Of a stretch of 64,000 nt of DNA, positions 55,549-64,000 are shown piece by piece. A program made the translations under genes and the position numbers. The stretch's first letter is position 1, and each line of letters opens with the position of its first letter. The notes beneath the pieces are model-generated. The model made no database searches, had not been told where the DNA came from, and was given only the letters and a program-made list of their open reading frames with translations. The stretch comes from Dyella halodurans (GTDB lineage Bacteria > Pseudomonadota > Gammaproteobacteria > Xanthomonadales > Rhodanobacteraceae). The DNA lies in contig NZ_JAPDPF010000002.1 of NCBI RefSeq assembly GCF_026283925.1, positions 310,001 through 374,000 on the forward strand, read 5' to 3'.

Positions 55549-56286
55549 ATGGTGCAATATGAAACGGAGGGGGCAGCCGCGGCCGTGGCCGGCGGTATCC
55601 GTATTCGCCAAGCCCGCCGTGCAGTTCCTGGAGTGATTACTTTCGAGTGCGCCGCCTTGGTAAGCCAGACCCTGATTCAGGTGCTTGTGGTCGACGATCA
55701 TCCGATGATGCGGGATGGTTTGCGGGCGACCATCGAACTTGAGACCGACATGCAAGTCGCGGGCGAGGCTGTGGACGGTGCGCAGGCGATCGAATTGTTC
55801 GAAGCGCTGCGGCCCGACGTTACCTTGCTCGACCTGCAGATGCCGCACGTTGATGGGCTGCAGGCCTTGACCGCCATCCGAAAGTTGAAGCCCGACGCGT
55901 CCATCGTGGTCTTTACCATCTATCCGGGCGATGCGCGGGTCACGCAAGCCCTTACGCTGGGCGCGACGTCGTATCTTCTCAAGTCTGCCAGGAAAGACGA
56001 GATCGTCGCGGCGATCCGGGCGGCGGCGCATGGGCAGCAAGTGATCGCGGCGGAAATCAGTGATGAGTTGGCCGCGAACCAAGGCAGGGCGGTCCTTACG
56101 GTCCGAGAATTGAGCCTCCTCCGTCTCGTCAAGGAAGGCATGTCCAATCGCCTCATTGCCGAATCGCTGTTTCTCTCGGAAGACACAGTGAAGACGTATA
56201 TGAAGAACATCCTGCTCAAGTTGGGTGCTTCGGATCGCACGCATGCGGTCACCATTGCCCAGCGGCGCGGCTTTATCGACTCCTGA
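55549..56286 (+). CDS. NarL/FixJ-type response regulator
   Basis: Receiver domain with acidic pair VVDDHPMMRDG, phospho-acceptor Asp in TLLDLQMPHVDG and Lys in YLLKSA, followed by a LuxR-type HTH (LTVRELSLLRLVKEGMSNRLIAESLFLSEDTVKTYMKNIL). The longest frame gives 245 residues, but the first ~36 are not typical. A TTG at 55657 would give a 209-residue protein of standard size. No kinase is adjacent. The HisKA_3 kinase at 37 kb is of the class that uses NarL-type partners, but the link is only a guess. Confidence 0.9.
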   Translation: MVQYETEGAAAAVAGGIRIRQARRAVPGVITFECAALVSQTLIQVLVVDDHPMMRDGLRATIELETDMQVAGEAVDGAQAIELFEALRPDVTLLDLQMPHVDGLQALTAIRKLKPDASIVVFTIYPGDARVTQALTLGATSYLLKSARKDEIVAAIRAAAHGQQVIAAEISDELAANQGRAVLTVRELSLLRLVKEGMSNRLIAESLFLSEDTVKTYMKNILLKLGASDRTHAVTIAQRRGFIDS

Positions 56287-56426
56287 GTTGTGTGTCTTTG
56301 CGGGCACCTTCGTTGGCGGCCCTGCAAGTCAGCTTCCGGCTCCGTCTGTTAGCGCGACAACTCACTGGCCCGAACGATTCCATCGCCCATGACGTGCGAC
56401 GGGTCACTGATTGACCGGCCCACCTT

Positions 56427-56450
56427 GGGTGCCGAGGCTGCAAGGCACCC
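56427..56450. terminator. Hairpin between the response regulator and convergent SDR gene
   Basis: GGGTGCC and GGCACCC pair perfectly over 7 bp around a 10-nt loop. It lies between convergent genes and has no T-run, so it is a candidate terminator only. Confidence 0.4.
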
Positions 56451-56470
56451 ATACAGGAGAGTCAACGCAG

Positions 56471-57220
56471 TTAACCGGGATTGGCGAACAGATCGTTGAA
56501 CTGGTTGACCCAGGCATGTTCGTTAGGGCCCGGATTGGCTCGCATGTCGGGTGCCTGTCCAACCAGGACTTCATTGACGCCCGAACCCAGCTGTTCCATG
56601 GCGCCGGCAATGAATTCATCGAGCGGCATGGCTCGCTCTTCCTCGCTGCTGTTCATCAGCTCGGTTCGTACCCAGGGAGGCGCGATTTCGATAAGCGACA
56701 CGCCTGCGTGCTTCAGCAAATAGCGCTGTGACAGCGTGTAGGAGTGAAGCGCTGCCTTCGTCGCGCTGTAGACCGCGGCCAGTGCCAAGGGTACGAAGCC
56801 AAGCACCGATGTCACGTTGGCAATCACGGCCCCCTCTTTGGACTTCAGGTGCTCAATGAGTGCCGAGGTCATGCGCACCGGCCCGAGAAGGTTGGTGGTG
56901 ACGGTCGACGTCAGGATGGCATCATCAACGACGCCATCGGCGCCGTCCGGCAGCATGATGCCTGCATTGTTGATGAGGACATTGAGGTCGGGATGATCAG
57001 AGATCAGCTGACGGGCTACGGTTTCGATGCTTTGCGGACTTGAAATGTCCAATTCAACGGCCAGCATGCCTGGGTTGGCGCCCGTCGTTTCCCGCAGTCG
57101 ATCAAGCCGTCGGCCGGCGATGATCACCTTGTTGCCACGCTTGTGCAGTGCCTCAGCCAGGCCGCGCCCGATACCCGAGCCACCGCCGGTGATGAAAATG
57201 GTATTGCCAGTAAGTTTCAT
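56471..57220 (-). CDS. SDR-family oxidoreductase (DltE-like)
   Basis: A 249-residue short-chain dehydrogenase with TGGGSGIG at 11-18, NNAGI and active-site YSATKAALHS. The C-terminus (PPWVRTELMNSSEE) fits the DltE-type branch. The start ATG 57220 is followed by a direct beta-strand (NTIFITGG). It lies 15 bp downstream of the SnoaL-like gene on the same strand and belongs to the OYE/MDR minus-strand group. Substrate unknown. Confidence 0.9.
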   Translation of the reverse strand: MKLTGNTIFITGGGSGIGRGLAEALHKRGNKVIIAGRRLDRLRETTGANPGMLAVELDISSPQSIETVARQLISDHPDLNVLINNAGIMLPDGADGVVDDAILTSTVTTNLLGPVRMTSALIEHLKSKEGAVIANVTSVLGFVPLALAAVYSATKAALHSYTLSQRYLLKHAGVSLIEIAPPWVRTELMNSSEEERAMPLDEFIAGAMEQLGSGVNEVLVGQAPDMRANPGPNEHAWVNQFNDLFANPG

Positions 57221-57235
57221 GGTGTTCGCTCCAGA

Positions 57236-57637
57236 TTACGAGGGAAAGTGATCGCCAAACATGGGGCGACCGCTCTTGGATTCGGCTTGCGTGGCCTCGT
57301 CCTGCAATACGTCCCAGTGCTCGGCCAACAGGCCGTTCTCGATGCGCACAATGTCTGCGGCGATCCATGCGGCGGCGCGGCCATGGCCGGAGAATCGACC
57401 GTGCAGGATGACGTAGTCGTCCTGGGCCACGACCAGGCCTGGCTCGTAACGCAGTTCGCGGGGCAGGCTGCGGATCAGATTGAATAGCCCCTCGCGCCCT
57501 GGCTCGATGTGTGCGCTGTGCTGTATGTAACGGTCTGACCAGAACATGGAAGCCGTATCGTAGTCACGCCGGTTAAACAGCGTATCGAAGGCTTTGAGTA
57601 CGATCGTCTTGTTTTGTGCGGGGGTGGTCTTCGGCAT
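57236..57637 (-). CDS. SnoaL-like (NTF2-fold) protein
   Basis: A 133-residue NTF2-fold protein with the SnoaL pattern: VLKAFDTLFNRRDYD, YIQHSAHIEPG, VHGRFSGHG-like (ILHGRFSGHG) and IVRIENGLLAEHWDVLQ. Such proteins act as small polyketide cyclases, hydrolases or stress proteins; the role here is unknown. I chose ATG 57637 because AGGGAGAA lies just upstream. It sits between the OYE and SDR genes. Confidence 0.88.
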   Translation of the reverse strand: MPKTTPAQNKTIVLKAFDTLFNRRDYDTASMFWSDRYIQHSAHIEPGREGLFNLIRSLPRELRYEPGLVVAQDDYVILHGRFSGHGRAAAWIAADIVRIENGLLAEHWDVLQDEATQAESKSGRPMFGDHFPS

Positions 57638-57657
57638 GATTTTCTCCCTAGAAAGGG

Positions 57658-58776
57658 TCAAGCTGGCGCGCGTTCCAACGCGGGATAGTCGACGTAACCA
57701 TTCGGTCCGGAGGCATACACGGTGCTCCAGTCGACATCGTTCAGCGAAGCGTCTGCAGCAAGTCGCTCCACCAGGTCGGGGTTGGCGATATAAGGGCGGC
57801 CAAACGCGACCAGGTCGGCTAGGCCCGTGGCGATCAACCTTTCCGCGCGCCGCGCATCCATGTCGACATTGGCAATCAGGGTGCCCCGGTATAGCTTGCG
57901 AAAATGCTCAAACATGGCGACGCCGGCGAGATGCTCAATGGGGCTGCCCGTGACGTCCGTATTCGTACCCATGAGCAACAGGTGCGACAGGTCATAATCG
58001 TTCAGTCGGTTGATGACGTACTCAGCGGTGGGAAGTGTCTCTTCGTCGGCCGCGAGCGGACCGCTCAAATGCATCGGTCCGACCTTGATACCCACGCGCG
58101 TGGCGTCGACTTCGCGGAGGATGCTTTCCAGCGACTCAAACAGCAGTCGCGCGCGATTCTCGACGGAGCCACCGTATTCGTCGGTCCGCTTATTGGTACC
58201 GCGGGCGAGAAACTGCGCGATGAGATACAGGTAGTTGGCTTGCAGCTGGACACCGTCAAAGCCCGCTTCCATGGCATTGCGGGCAGCCCGACCGTAATCA
58301 CGCACGGTATCCCGGATGTCTTGCTTGCTCATGGGTCGTGGCGTCACCGTTGGCTTGTGGCCGAGTGGCGTCACGCTCTGCTGTTCGGGGTTGATGTCCG
58401 ACGCCGACATGGGTGGTACGCCGTTGAAAAAATCCGGGTGTGACATCGCGCCGGTATGCCAGAGTTGGGCAACGATGCGACCGCCGGCTTCGTGTACGGC
58501 GTCGGTAACCACGCGCCAGCCGCGCACCTGGTCGGCGCTCCACAGGCCCGGCGTGTCTGCCCATCCGAATCCATCGGGGCTGATGGCCGTGCACTCGCCG
58601 ATAATCAAGCCCGCTGAGGCACGTTGCGCGTAGTAGCGCGCCTGCAGCTTGGTGGGCACCTGGTTCGAACTCGTGGCGCGCATGCGGGTCAAAGGCGCCA
58701 TCACCACGCGATTGGGAAGGGGGAGCGCTCCCATGGTCGTGGGAGAAAGCAGGGACGGATAAGAATGCTTGTTCAT
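57658..58776 (-). CDS. Old Yellow Enzyme-family protein with altered active site
   Basis: A 372-residue TIM-barrel flavoprotein homologue (NemA branch), with PLTRMRA near the start, AQLWHTGAMSHPDF, RTDEYGGSVENRARL and FGRPYIANPDL. The substrate-binding His and Asn of OYEs, found in LHGANGYL of the sister gene at 61775, are replaced here (LQANYLYL), the FMN-phosphate AGG stretch is ANV, and the usual Arg in VGVR is Lys (VGIK). The fold looks intact and the frame is clean, so this is divergence rather than decay. Its chemistry may differ from enone reduction. Confidence 0.88.
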   Translation of the reverse strand: MNKHSYPSLLSPTTMGALPLPNRVVMAPLTRMRATSSNQVPTKLQARYYAQRASAGLIIGECTAISPDGFGWADTPGLWSADQVRGWRVVTDAVHEAGGRIVAQLWHTGAMSHPDFFNGVPPMSASDINPEQQSVTPLGHKPTVTPRPMSKQDIRDTVRDYGRAARNAMEAGFDGVQLQANYLYLIAQFLARGTNKRTDEYGGSVENRARLLFESLESILREVDATRVGIKVGPMHLSGPLAADEETLPTAEYVINRLNDYDLSHLLLMGTNTDVTGSPIEHLAGVAMFEHFRKLYRGTLIANVDMDARRAERLIATGLADLVAFGRPYIANPDLVERLAADASLNDVDWSTVYASGPNGYVDYPALERAPA

Positions 58777-58804
58777 TGAAGGAGTGGGCCCGGTCTGGAT
58801 GGGA

Positions 58805-59791
58805 TCAAACGGTGACGACGATCTTTCCCACGTGCTCACCTGCTTCCATATAGCGGTGAGCACCAACGATGTCGTCGAGCGTGAAGGTTTTGGCCAGCGT
58901 CGTCTTGAACAATCCGCGTTCGAACCCGCCGTCGACAAACGCTTTCAGTGCGGCCAGCTTGGTGTCGTCACGGGTTGTCTTTGTCAGCGAGAGCCCGCGA
59001 ATCGTCAGCTCTTCACTGAGCACGGCAAGCGGTGACAGCAGTGCCACTTGTTGGCTCAAGGCGCCGTAGAGGACGAGGGTGCCCTGCGGAGCAGCCAGCT
59101 CGCTCAAGATGGCGAACAGCGGGCCGCCGATGGCATCGAATACGAGGTCAACGCCTTTGTCCCTGGTGAATTTGAACACCGCGGCTTTTAGGCCGTGCGT
59201 CGATGTGACGACGACAGCGTCGGCGCCGTGCGCTTGCAGAGCCGCGGCCTTGGAAGGACTGCTCGTCGCCGCGATAACGCGTGCCCCCACCGATTTGGCG
59301 ATCTGCAGGGCCGCAAGTCCTACGCTGCTGGACGCGGCAGTAACCAGCACGGTTTGCCCTGCGCTGAGTCGACCGCGATCGATCAGGCCAGCCCACGCCG
59401 TGCCAAAGGCTACCCAGGTGGATGCGGCATCGACATCGGTCACGCCTTCGGGTATGCGCACCAGGGAACGCGCGGGTGCCAGTGACAGTTCACCGTACAA
59501 TCCGTACTGCGCGGCCGGGAAGGCGGGAATGACAGCGACGCGCTCGCCGATGGCGAAGCCGCTGACCTCGGGGCCCAGCGCGTCGATTTCGCCAACCGCT
59601 TCAAAACCGATCTTGGAGGGTAATGCCGGGCTGGTGGCCGCGCGGCCGGAACGCAAGGTGACTTCGGTGCGGTTGATTCCAATGGCGCGGACGCGAAGAC
59701 GCACTTCCGCGGGCCCGGGCTCTTCGGGCGGGTGCTCTTCGAGGCGTAGCACTTCGGGTCCACCCCAAGAACGAATTCGTACGGTACGCAT
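58805..59791 (-). CDS. MDR-family zinc-less NADPH:quinone reductase/alcohol dehydrogenase
   Basis: A 328-residue medium-chain reductase: GGPEVLRL near the start, GINRTEV, GFEAVGEIDALG, and a Rossmann motif ASSSVGLAALQIAK. There are no cysteine ligands for the structural zinc, which places it with the quinone or enone reductases. AGAGGAG lies 5 bp upstream of ATG 59791. It is the first gene of the minus-strand group MDR-OYE-SnoaL-SDR and is divergent from the TetR gene across two operators. Confidence 0.92.
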   Translation of the reverse strand: MRTVRIRSWGGPEVLRLEEHPPEEPGPAEVRLRVRAIGINRTEVTLRSGRAATSPALPSKIGFEAVGEIDALGPEVSGFAIGERVAVIPAFPAAQYGLYGELSLAPARSLVRIPEGVTDVDAASTWVAFGTAWAGLIDRGRLSAGQTVLVTAASSSVGLAALQIAKSVGARVIAATSSPSKAAALQAHGADAVVVTSTHGLKAAVFKFTRDKGVDLVFDAIGGPLFAILSELAAPQGTLVLYGALSQQVALLSPLAVLSEELTIRGLSLTKTTRDDTKLAALKAFVDGGFERGLFKTTLAKTFTLDDIVGAHRYMEAGEHVGKIVVTV

Positions 59792-59848
59792 CGCGGCTCC
59801 TCTAAGTACCGGCTGCACCCGAGCCGGACTTGCGCTAGACTGAAATGA

Positions 59849-59918
59849 CAATGGTGTTCACCATCGATTTAGTCAGCATGGAGGTGGCGCGAGCCAATGT
59901 CAATGGTAGTCACCATTG
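59849..59918. promoter_or_regulatory. Two matched palindromic operators (CAATGGTNNTCACCATYG)
   Basis: CAATGGTGTTCACCATCG at 59849-59866 and CAATGGTAGTCACCATTG at 59901-59918 are near-identical 18-bp palindromes. Their starts are 52 bp apart, close to five helical turns, so dimers bound to them would lie on one face. They occupy the space between the divergent MDR and TetR genes and are most likely TetR operators that control both directions. Confidence 0.85.
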
Positions 59919-59965
59919 TTTGTGCAAGGAACAGATGAAAGGTCGTTTCGGAAAGGAGTGATGGG

Positions 59966-60562
59966 ATGGGCGTGACTAAGCAGCAAGCCATTGAAAACAA
60001 AAGATCCATCGTGGCCGCTGCGGAAGGGCTTTTCCGCGCCCGGGGCGTGGACGCCGTGGGCTTGACCGAGCTGACGAAAGCGGCGGGATTCACTCAAGGC
60101 GGCTTCTATAACCACTTCAAATCCAAGGACGCGCTGGTCGCAGCGGTGATGGAAAAGGCGATTGAGCAGGGTGGTCAGGAGCTGGATGCCGCCATTTCCG
60201 CATCGCAAGCGGCTGCGGCCGATCCGATGGCAAGACAAGTCGAGTGGTACCTGTCTCCCGATCACCGAGCCAATATCGAAGCCGGCTGTCCCTTGACGGT
60301 ATTTGCGGGCGATGTGCGACGCATGGGCAAAGACGCCCGGGAGACCTACGCCAAGGGACTGGCGCATAACTTCGAGCAGCTCGCCGACATCGTTGATGGT
60401 GTCGACGCCAACGACAGACGCAAAAAGGCCGTTGCGGCGTTCAGCCAGATGGTAGGAGCCGTATTGCTATCGCGCGCGGTCGTCGATTCCGCCCCCGAAC
60501 TGGCCGACGAAATTCTCCGGGACGCGCGCGCGAACCTGCTCGCTGCAGTCAAGGGAAAGTAG
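59966..60562 (+). CDS. TetR-family regulator (NemR-like role proposed)
   Basis: A 198-residue TetR protein with the HTH at 32-53 (LTELTKAAGFTQGGFYNHF). The ligand domain has a single cysteine, Cys108, in EAGCPLTVFAGDV. E. coli NemR uses Cys106 at the start of a similar helix to sense electrophiles and controls the OYE gene nemA. The placement next to two OYE genes supports a similar role, by inference. GGAAAGGAG lies upstream of the ATG. It is divergent from the MDR gene over two operators. Confidence 0.9.
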   Translation: MGVTKQQAIENKRSIVAAAEGLFRARGVDAVGLTELTKAAGFTQGGFYNHFKSKDALVAAVMEKAIEQGGQELDAAISASQAAAADPMARQVEWYLSPDHRANIEAGCPLTVFAGDVRRMGKDARETYAKGLAHNFEQLADIVDGVDANDRRKKAVAAFSQMVGAVLLSRAVVDSAPELADEILRDARANLLAAVKGK

Positions 60563-61774
60563 GGCGGAAGGCTTCACCTGGGCTGACATACGCATCGGAT
60601 GCACAGTAACGCGGGGAAGGGCAACCGACGGAAGCGCGGGACACGCGTTGCCGACAGATCTCCACCACGTCATGACGGCTGGTCTGGTCTGATCCGATCC
60701 CAGCAATACCCCGTTCGCTCTCAGTCGCGCGGCAGCGCCATGCAAGTGGACTTCGCTCAAGAGGTCGGCTCCCGACCGTTCTGCACAACTTGAGCCATCC
60801 ATGCTTGCCTGAGGCGTGGGCCGCGTCGGCGCGGCTTCGCTTCTGAACGTCAGGCCGCAAGCCATGGCGAAAATCACCAGCATGAAGATCGCAAAACGCA
60901 GGTTTCCGGCACGTCGATCCCGGAAGTGGCGCCTTGACTCATGACAAGGGCGCTCCGACACGTCGTTGGGAGTGGTCGATCCAACTTTTGGCTTTGGCAT
61001 TTGGCGTTGCATGGGTGGGTCTCGCTTTGGCAGCCGATCGCAGTCGCATGGCATCGCTGTTGAGCGAAGGGCCTGTGCGGCAGCACGCTGACCGGTCTTG
61101 AAGGCGTGCGTGCAAGATCGCCGAGCCTTCAATGTGTTGATTGGCGCCGGCTAGCGAAGCGATCAGGGCGGCGATCTTGAGCGCCAATGACGACGGTTAG
61201 AAGGCGCATTCTGGGATGGTGGTTATTCCATTCAGGGATGATCGGGCAGGCAGCGTTGACAGGCGGGCCACGAAGACGCACTGCTCGCGCCACGTCACAA
61301 CATAACCATGTCCATCGCAGCGATGTCTTGTCGAATCCTGCCGCGTTACCACCTACGTTTCGCCATGGACACGCAAAGCGAGCGCCCGCTATCGGAGGCG
61401 CTACGCGTCAGTTCTTCTTGCGTCGGCATCTCGCGCTCCCGTACCACGCGAGCGTCGGTGGCTGCTGGGCCGCCGGCGCGCCGTGCATGGATGGTCGTCG
61501 CATCGGACCAGGCGAAAACCGAAATACACAAAAGCGCCTGTAATCCTTCAATCGCATTCGATGCCCGCCCTCTATCTTTACCGTGGCGACTCGTCCTTCG
61601 CTTGGTGCCGGCGCTCGCACCGCGCTGGCGGGACAGGTTGATTCATCCATTTTTGGAATGAGCGCCATCCAATTCAGCGTCTTCTGGAGTCGGATAAGAA
61701 TGGATAACTTCTTCCTCGAGACGTCCGCAGGGCGCCGATTTTTCGAAGCTCATTCCACATTCCGAGGAAAGATC
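60563..61774. other. Long region without a recognised gene between TetR and the second OYE gene
   Basis: About 1.2 kb. Open frames on both strands (for example 60467-61132 minus, with one hydrophobic stretch, and 61187-61543 plus) have no recognisable domain, and one runs antisense into the TetR gene. I see no copy of the TetR palindrome here. The final ~150 bp should hold the promoter of the OYE-MDR pair. The segment may be a decayed gene or a spacer. Confidence 0.45.
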
Positions 61775-62896
61775 ATGGCTAACTTGTTTACCCCCACCCA
61801 AGTCGGCGCCTATCCGCTCTCCCATCGCGTTGTGCTGGCCCCGATGACGCGTCTGCGCACGATTCAGCCCGGTGATATTCCGAGCCCGATGATGGCGGAC
61901 TTCTACGGTCAGCGTTCATCCGATGGCGGCCTCGTGATCATCGAAGGCACGAGCATTTCATTGACCGCGCGTTCGTACTTTGGCGCCGCCAGTTTCTACC
62001 ACGACGGTCAAATGGATGGCTGGAAGGCTGTTGCCGACGCGGTGCATGCGAAGGGCGGCCGAGCCTTCATGCAGCTTATCCACGGCGGCCGCCAGTCGCA
62101 TGTTGACATGACCGGTGGCGCCACGCCGCTGGCACCGTCGGTGGTGCCGTTCGAAGGCGTAGCACTCACGAAGGATGGCTGGGTGCCGGCGTCGCCGCAT
62201 CGAGCGCTCGAAATCGACGAAATCCCTGGAATCATCGAGGACTTCCGCATCGCCGCCCAGCGCGCCAAGGATGCTGGATTCGACGGCGTGGAATTGCACG
62301 GCGCCAACGGCTACCTGGTCGACCAGTTCATTCAGGACGGCACGAACACGCGTACGGACGCATACGGTGGTCCGATCGAAAGGCGCGTGCGCTTCCTTCG
62401 CGAGGCGACTGAGGCACTCATCTCGGTGTGGGGCGCGGACCGCGTGGGTGTGCGCGTATCACCGTCAGGCGAGTGGGGTGGCATCTCCGATAGCAATCCG
62501 GACGCGACGTTCAGTCACGTCGCCAAGGTGCTCGACAGCTACAAGGTTGCCTATCTGCACGTTATCGAGCCCCGCATCAAGGGCGACAGCACTCTGCATG
62601 AGGGCCACCCGCCGGTGGCATCCAAGTCCCTGCGACCGTTCTTTTCCGGCTCGATCATCGCCGCTGGTGGCTTTGACGGTGATAGTGCGAACGCCATCGT
62701 GGCGGCGGGTGATGCCGACCTGGTCGCCTTTGGTCGCCACTTTTCGTCGAACCCGGATCTCGCGTACCGCCTGCAGCACGGGCTGCCGCTGACTCCGTAC
62801 GTACGTGATGCGTTCTGGGGCGGCTCAGAAGAGAACTACTCCGACTTTCCGACCCACCAAGAGTCACAGGCCAAGAAAGACGCCGTGATCGCTTGA
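61775..62896 (+). CDS. Old Yellow Enzyme-family alkene reductase (NemA-like)
   Basis: A 373-residue FMN-dependent ene-reductase. It has APMTRLR, the Gln of MQLIHGGRQSH, the substrate pair His/Asn in VELHGANGYL, Arg in VGVRVSP, the FMN-phosphate AAGGFD segment and FGRHFSSNPDL. All key residues are present, so it should reduce activated C=C bonds or nitro-compounds using NAD(P)H. ATG 61775 has GAGGAAAG 4 bp upstream; the frame is open further upstream, but without family match. The MDR gene follows by 52 bp. Confidence 0.93.
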   Translation: MANLFTPTQVGAYPLSHRVVLAPMTRLRTIQPGDIPSPMMADFYGQRSSDGGLVIIEGTSISLTARSYFGAASFYHDGQMDGWKAVADAVHAKGGRAFMQLIHGGRQSHVDMTGGATPLAPSVVPFEGVALTKDGWVPASPHRALEIDEIPGIIEDFRIAAQRAKDAGFDGVELHGANGYLVDQFIQDGTNTRTDAYGGPIERRVRFLREATEALISVWGADRVGVRVSPSGEWGGISDSNPDATFSHVAKVLDSYKVAYLHVIEPRIKGDSTLHEGHPPVASKSLRPFFSGSIIAAGGFDGDSANAIVAAGDADLVAFGRHFSSNPDLAYRLQHGLPLTPYVRDAFWGGSEENYSDFPTHQESQAKKDAVIA

Positions 62897-62948
62897 TCGG
62901 CGTCGCAATTCGCATCATCAGACAAAGCACCCCTTAGGAGATCCTAAA

Positions 62949-63941
62949 ATGTCACGCACCTTCCAGTTCGCTCGGGCCGGTGGCCCCGAAGTACTTGAGA
63001 TCAGCGAAGCGCCTGTCGCCACCCCGGGCGCAAACGAAGTCAGAATCAAGGTCAAGGCGATCGGCCTCAACCGCGCCGAATCGATGTGGCGGCGCGACGA
63101 GTACATCGAGCCGGTGAAGTTTCCGGCAGGCCTCGGCTACGAAGCGTCCGGCATCGTGGACGCGGTCGGCCGCGAAGTGAAGGGCATTGCCGTTGGTGAC
63201 ACGGTCAGTGTGATGCCGTCGTTCTCGCAGAACGATTACCACACCTATGGCGATGAGATCCTGGTGCCCGATTACGCGGTGATCAAGCACCCGAAGACCC
63301 TGGGCTTCGCCGAGGCCGCTTCGGTCTGGATGATGTTCGTGACCGCTTACGGCGCGCTCATTGAAGACGCAAAGGTCGGGAAGGGCGACTTCGTGGTGAT
63401 TCCTGCCGCGTCGAGCAGCGTCGGCCTGGCGGCGATCCAGGTTGCCCGGCTCGCCGGAGCGTCTGTGATTGCGTTGACCCGCACCAATGCCAAGAAGAAG
63501 CAGCTGCTTGAAGTGGGCGCCACGCATGTCATTGTCACCGAGGAGCAGGACTTCGCCTCCGAGATTCTGAAGATCACCGAGGGTAACGGCCCGCGCGTCA
63601 TCTTCGATCCGGTGGGCGGCGCGAGCTTCAGCAAACTGGTGTCGTTGCTGCCGTTTCAGGGAATTGCCTTCATCTACGGCTTGTTGGACGAGAAGGAGCC
63701 CACGGCGCTTCCGGTGCTGGACATGATCGCCAAGAATCTTACGGTGAGGGCTCACAACATCTGGATCACCAGCGGCGATGCCGGCCGTCGTAACGCGGCT
63801 ATCGAGTTCGTGTCGAAGGGCCTGGCTAGCGGCGCGCTGACGCCTATCATCGACCGCCAGTTCAAGTTCGAAGACATGGTCGAGGCGCATCGCTACCTCG
63901 AGAAGAATGGCCAGTTCGGCAAGATTGTCGTGACCCTGTAA
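62949..63941 (+). CDS. MDR-family zinc-less NADPH:quinone reductase/alcohol dehydrogenase
   Basis: A 330-residue medium-chain reductase related to the gene at 58805: GGPEVLEI start, GLNRAESM, GYEASGIVDAVG and the Rossmann motif ASSSVGLAAIQVAR. There is no zinc-binding cysteine set. TTAGGAG lies upstream of ATG 62949. It forms a pair with the intact OYE gene and is followed by a strong hairpin. Confidence 0.92.
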   Translation: MSRTFQFARAGGPEVLEISEAPVATPGANEVRIKVKAIGLNRAESMWRRDEYIEPVKFPAGLGYEASGIVDAVGREVKGIAVGDTVSVMPSFSQNDYHTYGDEILVPDYAVIKHPKTLGFAEAASVWMMFVTAYGALIEDAKVGKGDFVVIPAASSSVGLAAIQVARLAGASVIALTRTNAKKKQLLEVGATHVIVTEEQDFASEILKITEGNGPRVIFDPVGGASFSKLVSLLPFQGIAFIYGLLDEKEPTALPVLDMIAKNLTVRAHNIWITSGDAGRRNAAIEFVSKGLASGALTPIIDRQFKFEDMVEAHRYLEKNGQFGKIVVTL

Positions 63942-63948
63942 GCACGAA

Positions 63949-63979
63949 GGAACCGCCCGGCGCTTTGCCGGGCGGTTCC
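63949..63979. terminator. Strong hairpin after the MDR gene
   Basis: GGAACCGCCCGGC and GCCGGGCGGTTCC pair perfectly over 13 bp around a GCTTT loop, 7 bp after the stop codon. There is no long T-run, but the stem is very stable, so it probably ends the OYE-MDR transcript. Confidence 0.85.
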
Positions 63980-64000
63980 GCATGGCTCAACCCTGTCTCG

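Noticed and set aside
60467-61132. Minus-strand frame with one membrane-like segment overlapping the TetR gene
   Set aside because: It runs antisense through the 3' end of TetR, has no good start and no family match.
58756-61706. Shared CGGATAAGAATG near both OYE genes as an operator
   Set aside because: One copy is inside the coding start of the first OYE gene and the match is not palindromic; chance or codon similarity explains it.
1-64000. tRNA genes, rRNA genes, CRISPR arrays, insertion sequences
   Set aside because: No cloverleaf-like T-loop context, no regular spaced repeats and no transposase frame were found by reading both strands.

Overview
The window looks like chromosomal DNA of a high-GC gammaproteobacterium. 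The gene families (a complete bcsE/bcsG-type cellulose operon, Reg_prop sensor kinase, CSS-EAL and MASE1-GGDEF proteins, Old Yellow Enzyme clusters) would fit the Xanthomonadales, for example Rhodanobacteraceae such as Dyella or Luteibacter. That placement is inferred from gene content, not from a search. I see no rRNA, tRNA or CRISPR array.

Layout. 0-1.5 kb: the 3' part of a SRAP-domain gene and a LysR regulator. 2.2-16.6 kb: one tightly packed cellulose operon, bcsB-Z-C-E-F-Q-A-G-R, which encodes the synthase, periplasmic cellulase, outer-membrane exporter, c-di-GMP receptors and the phosphoethanolamine transferase. A diguanylate cyclase converges on its end. 18.4-28.6 kb: an accessory stretch with a YcaC-like hydrolase, a Crp/Fnr regulator and a Crp/Fnr remnant, a MASE1-PAS-PAS-GGDEF cyclase, a CSS-EAL phosphodiesterase, an orphan short fimbrin, a decayed second SRAP copy, a duplicated ~120-bp segment and three copies of a 20-bp dyad.

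28.6-34.2 kb: a four-gene recombinase operon (three large tyrosine recombinases plus a coiled-coil protein) that matches the ginABCD module of GInt genomic islands. 34.2-36.6 kb: hairpins and small accessory genes, including an Xre repressor with twin palindromic operators and a VbhA-like antitoxin without a visible toxin. 37-48.6 kb: a large hybrid-propeller histidine kinase, a GST, a fused EgtB-EgtD ergothioneine enzyme, a hydrolase/DUF427/SDR group under a divergent LysR, an AraC regulator and small proteins.

48.7-54.7 kb: a complete MexEF-OprN-type RND efflux operon, followed by small unknown genes and an orphan NarL-type response regulator. 56.4-64 kb: an electrophile-detoxification cluster in which two OYE-MDR pairs are arranged as mirror images around a TetR regulator that has a single cysteine and two matched operators.

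How it fits together: the cellulose operon and the three c-di-GMP turnover proteins form one plausible control circuit. The recombinase module marks a mobile-island insertion next to it. The right half is stress and xenobiotic metabolism.
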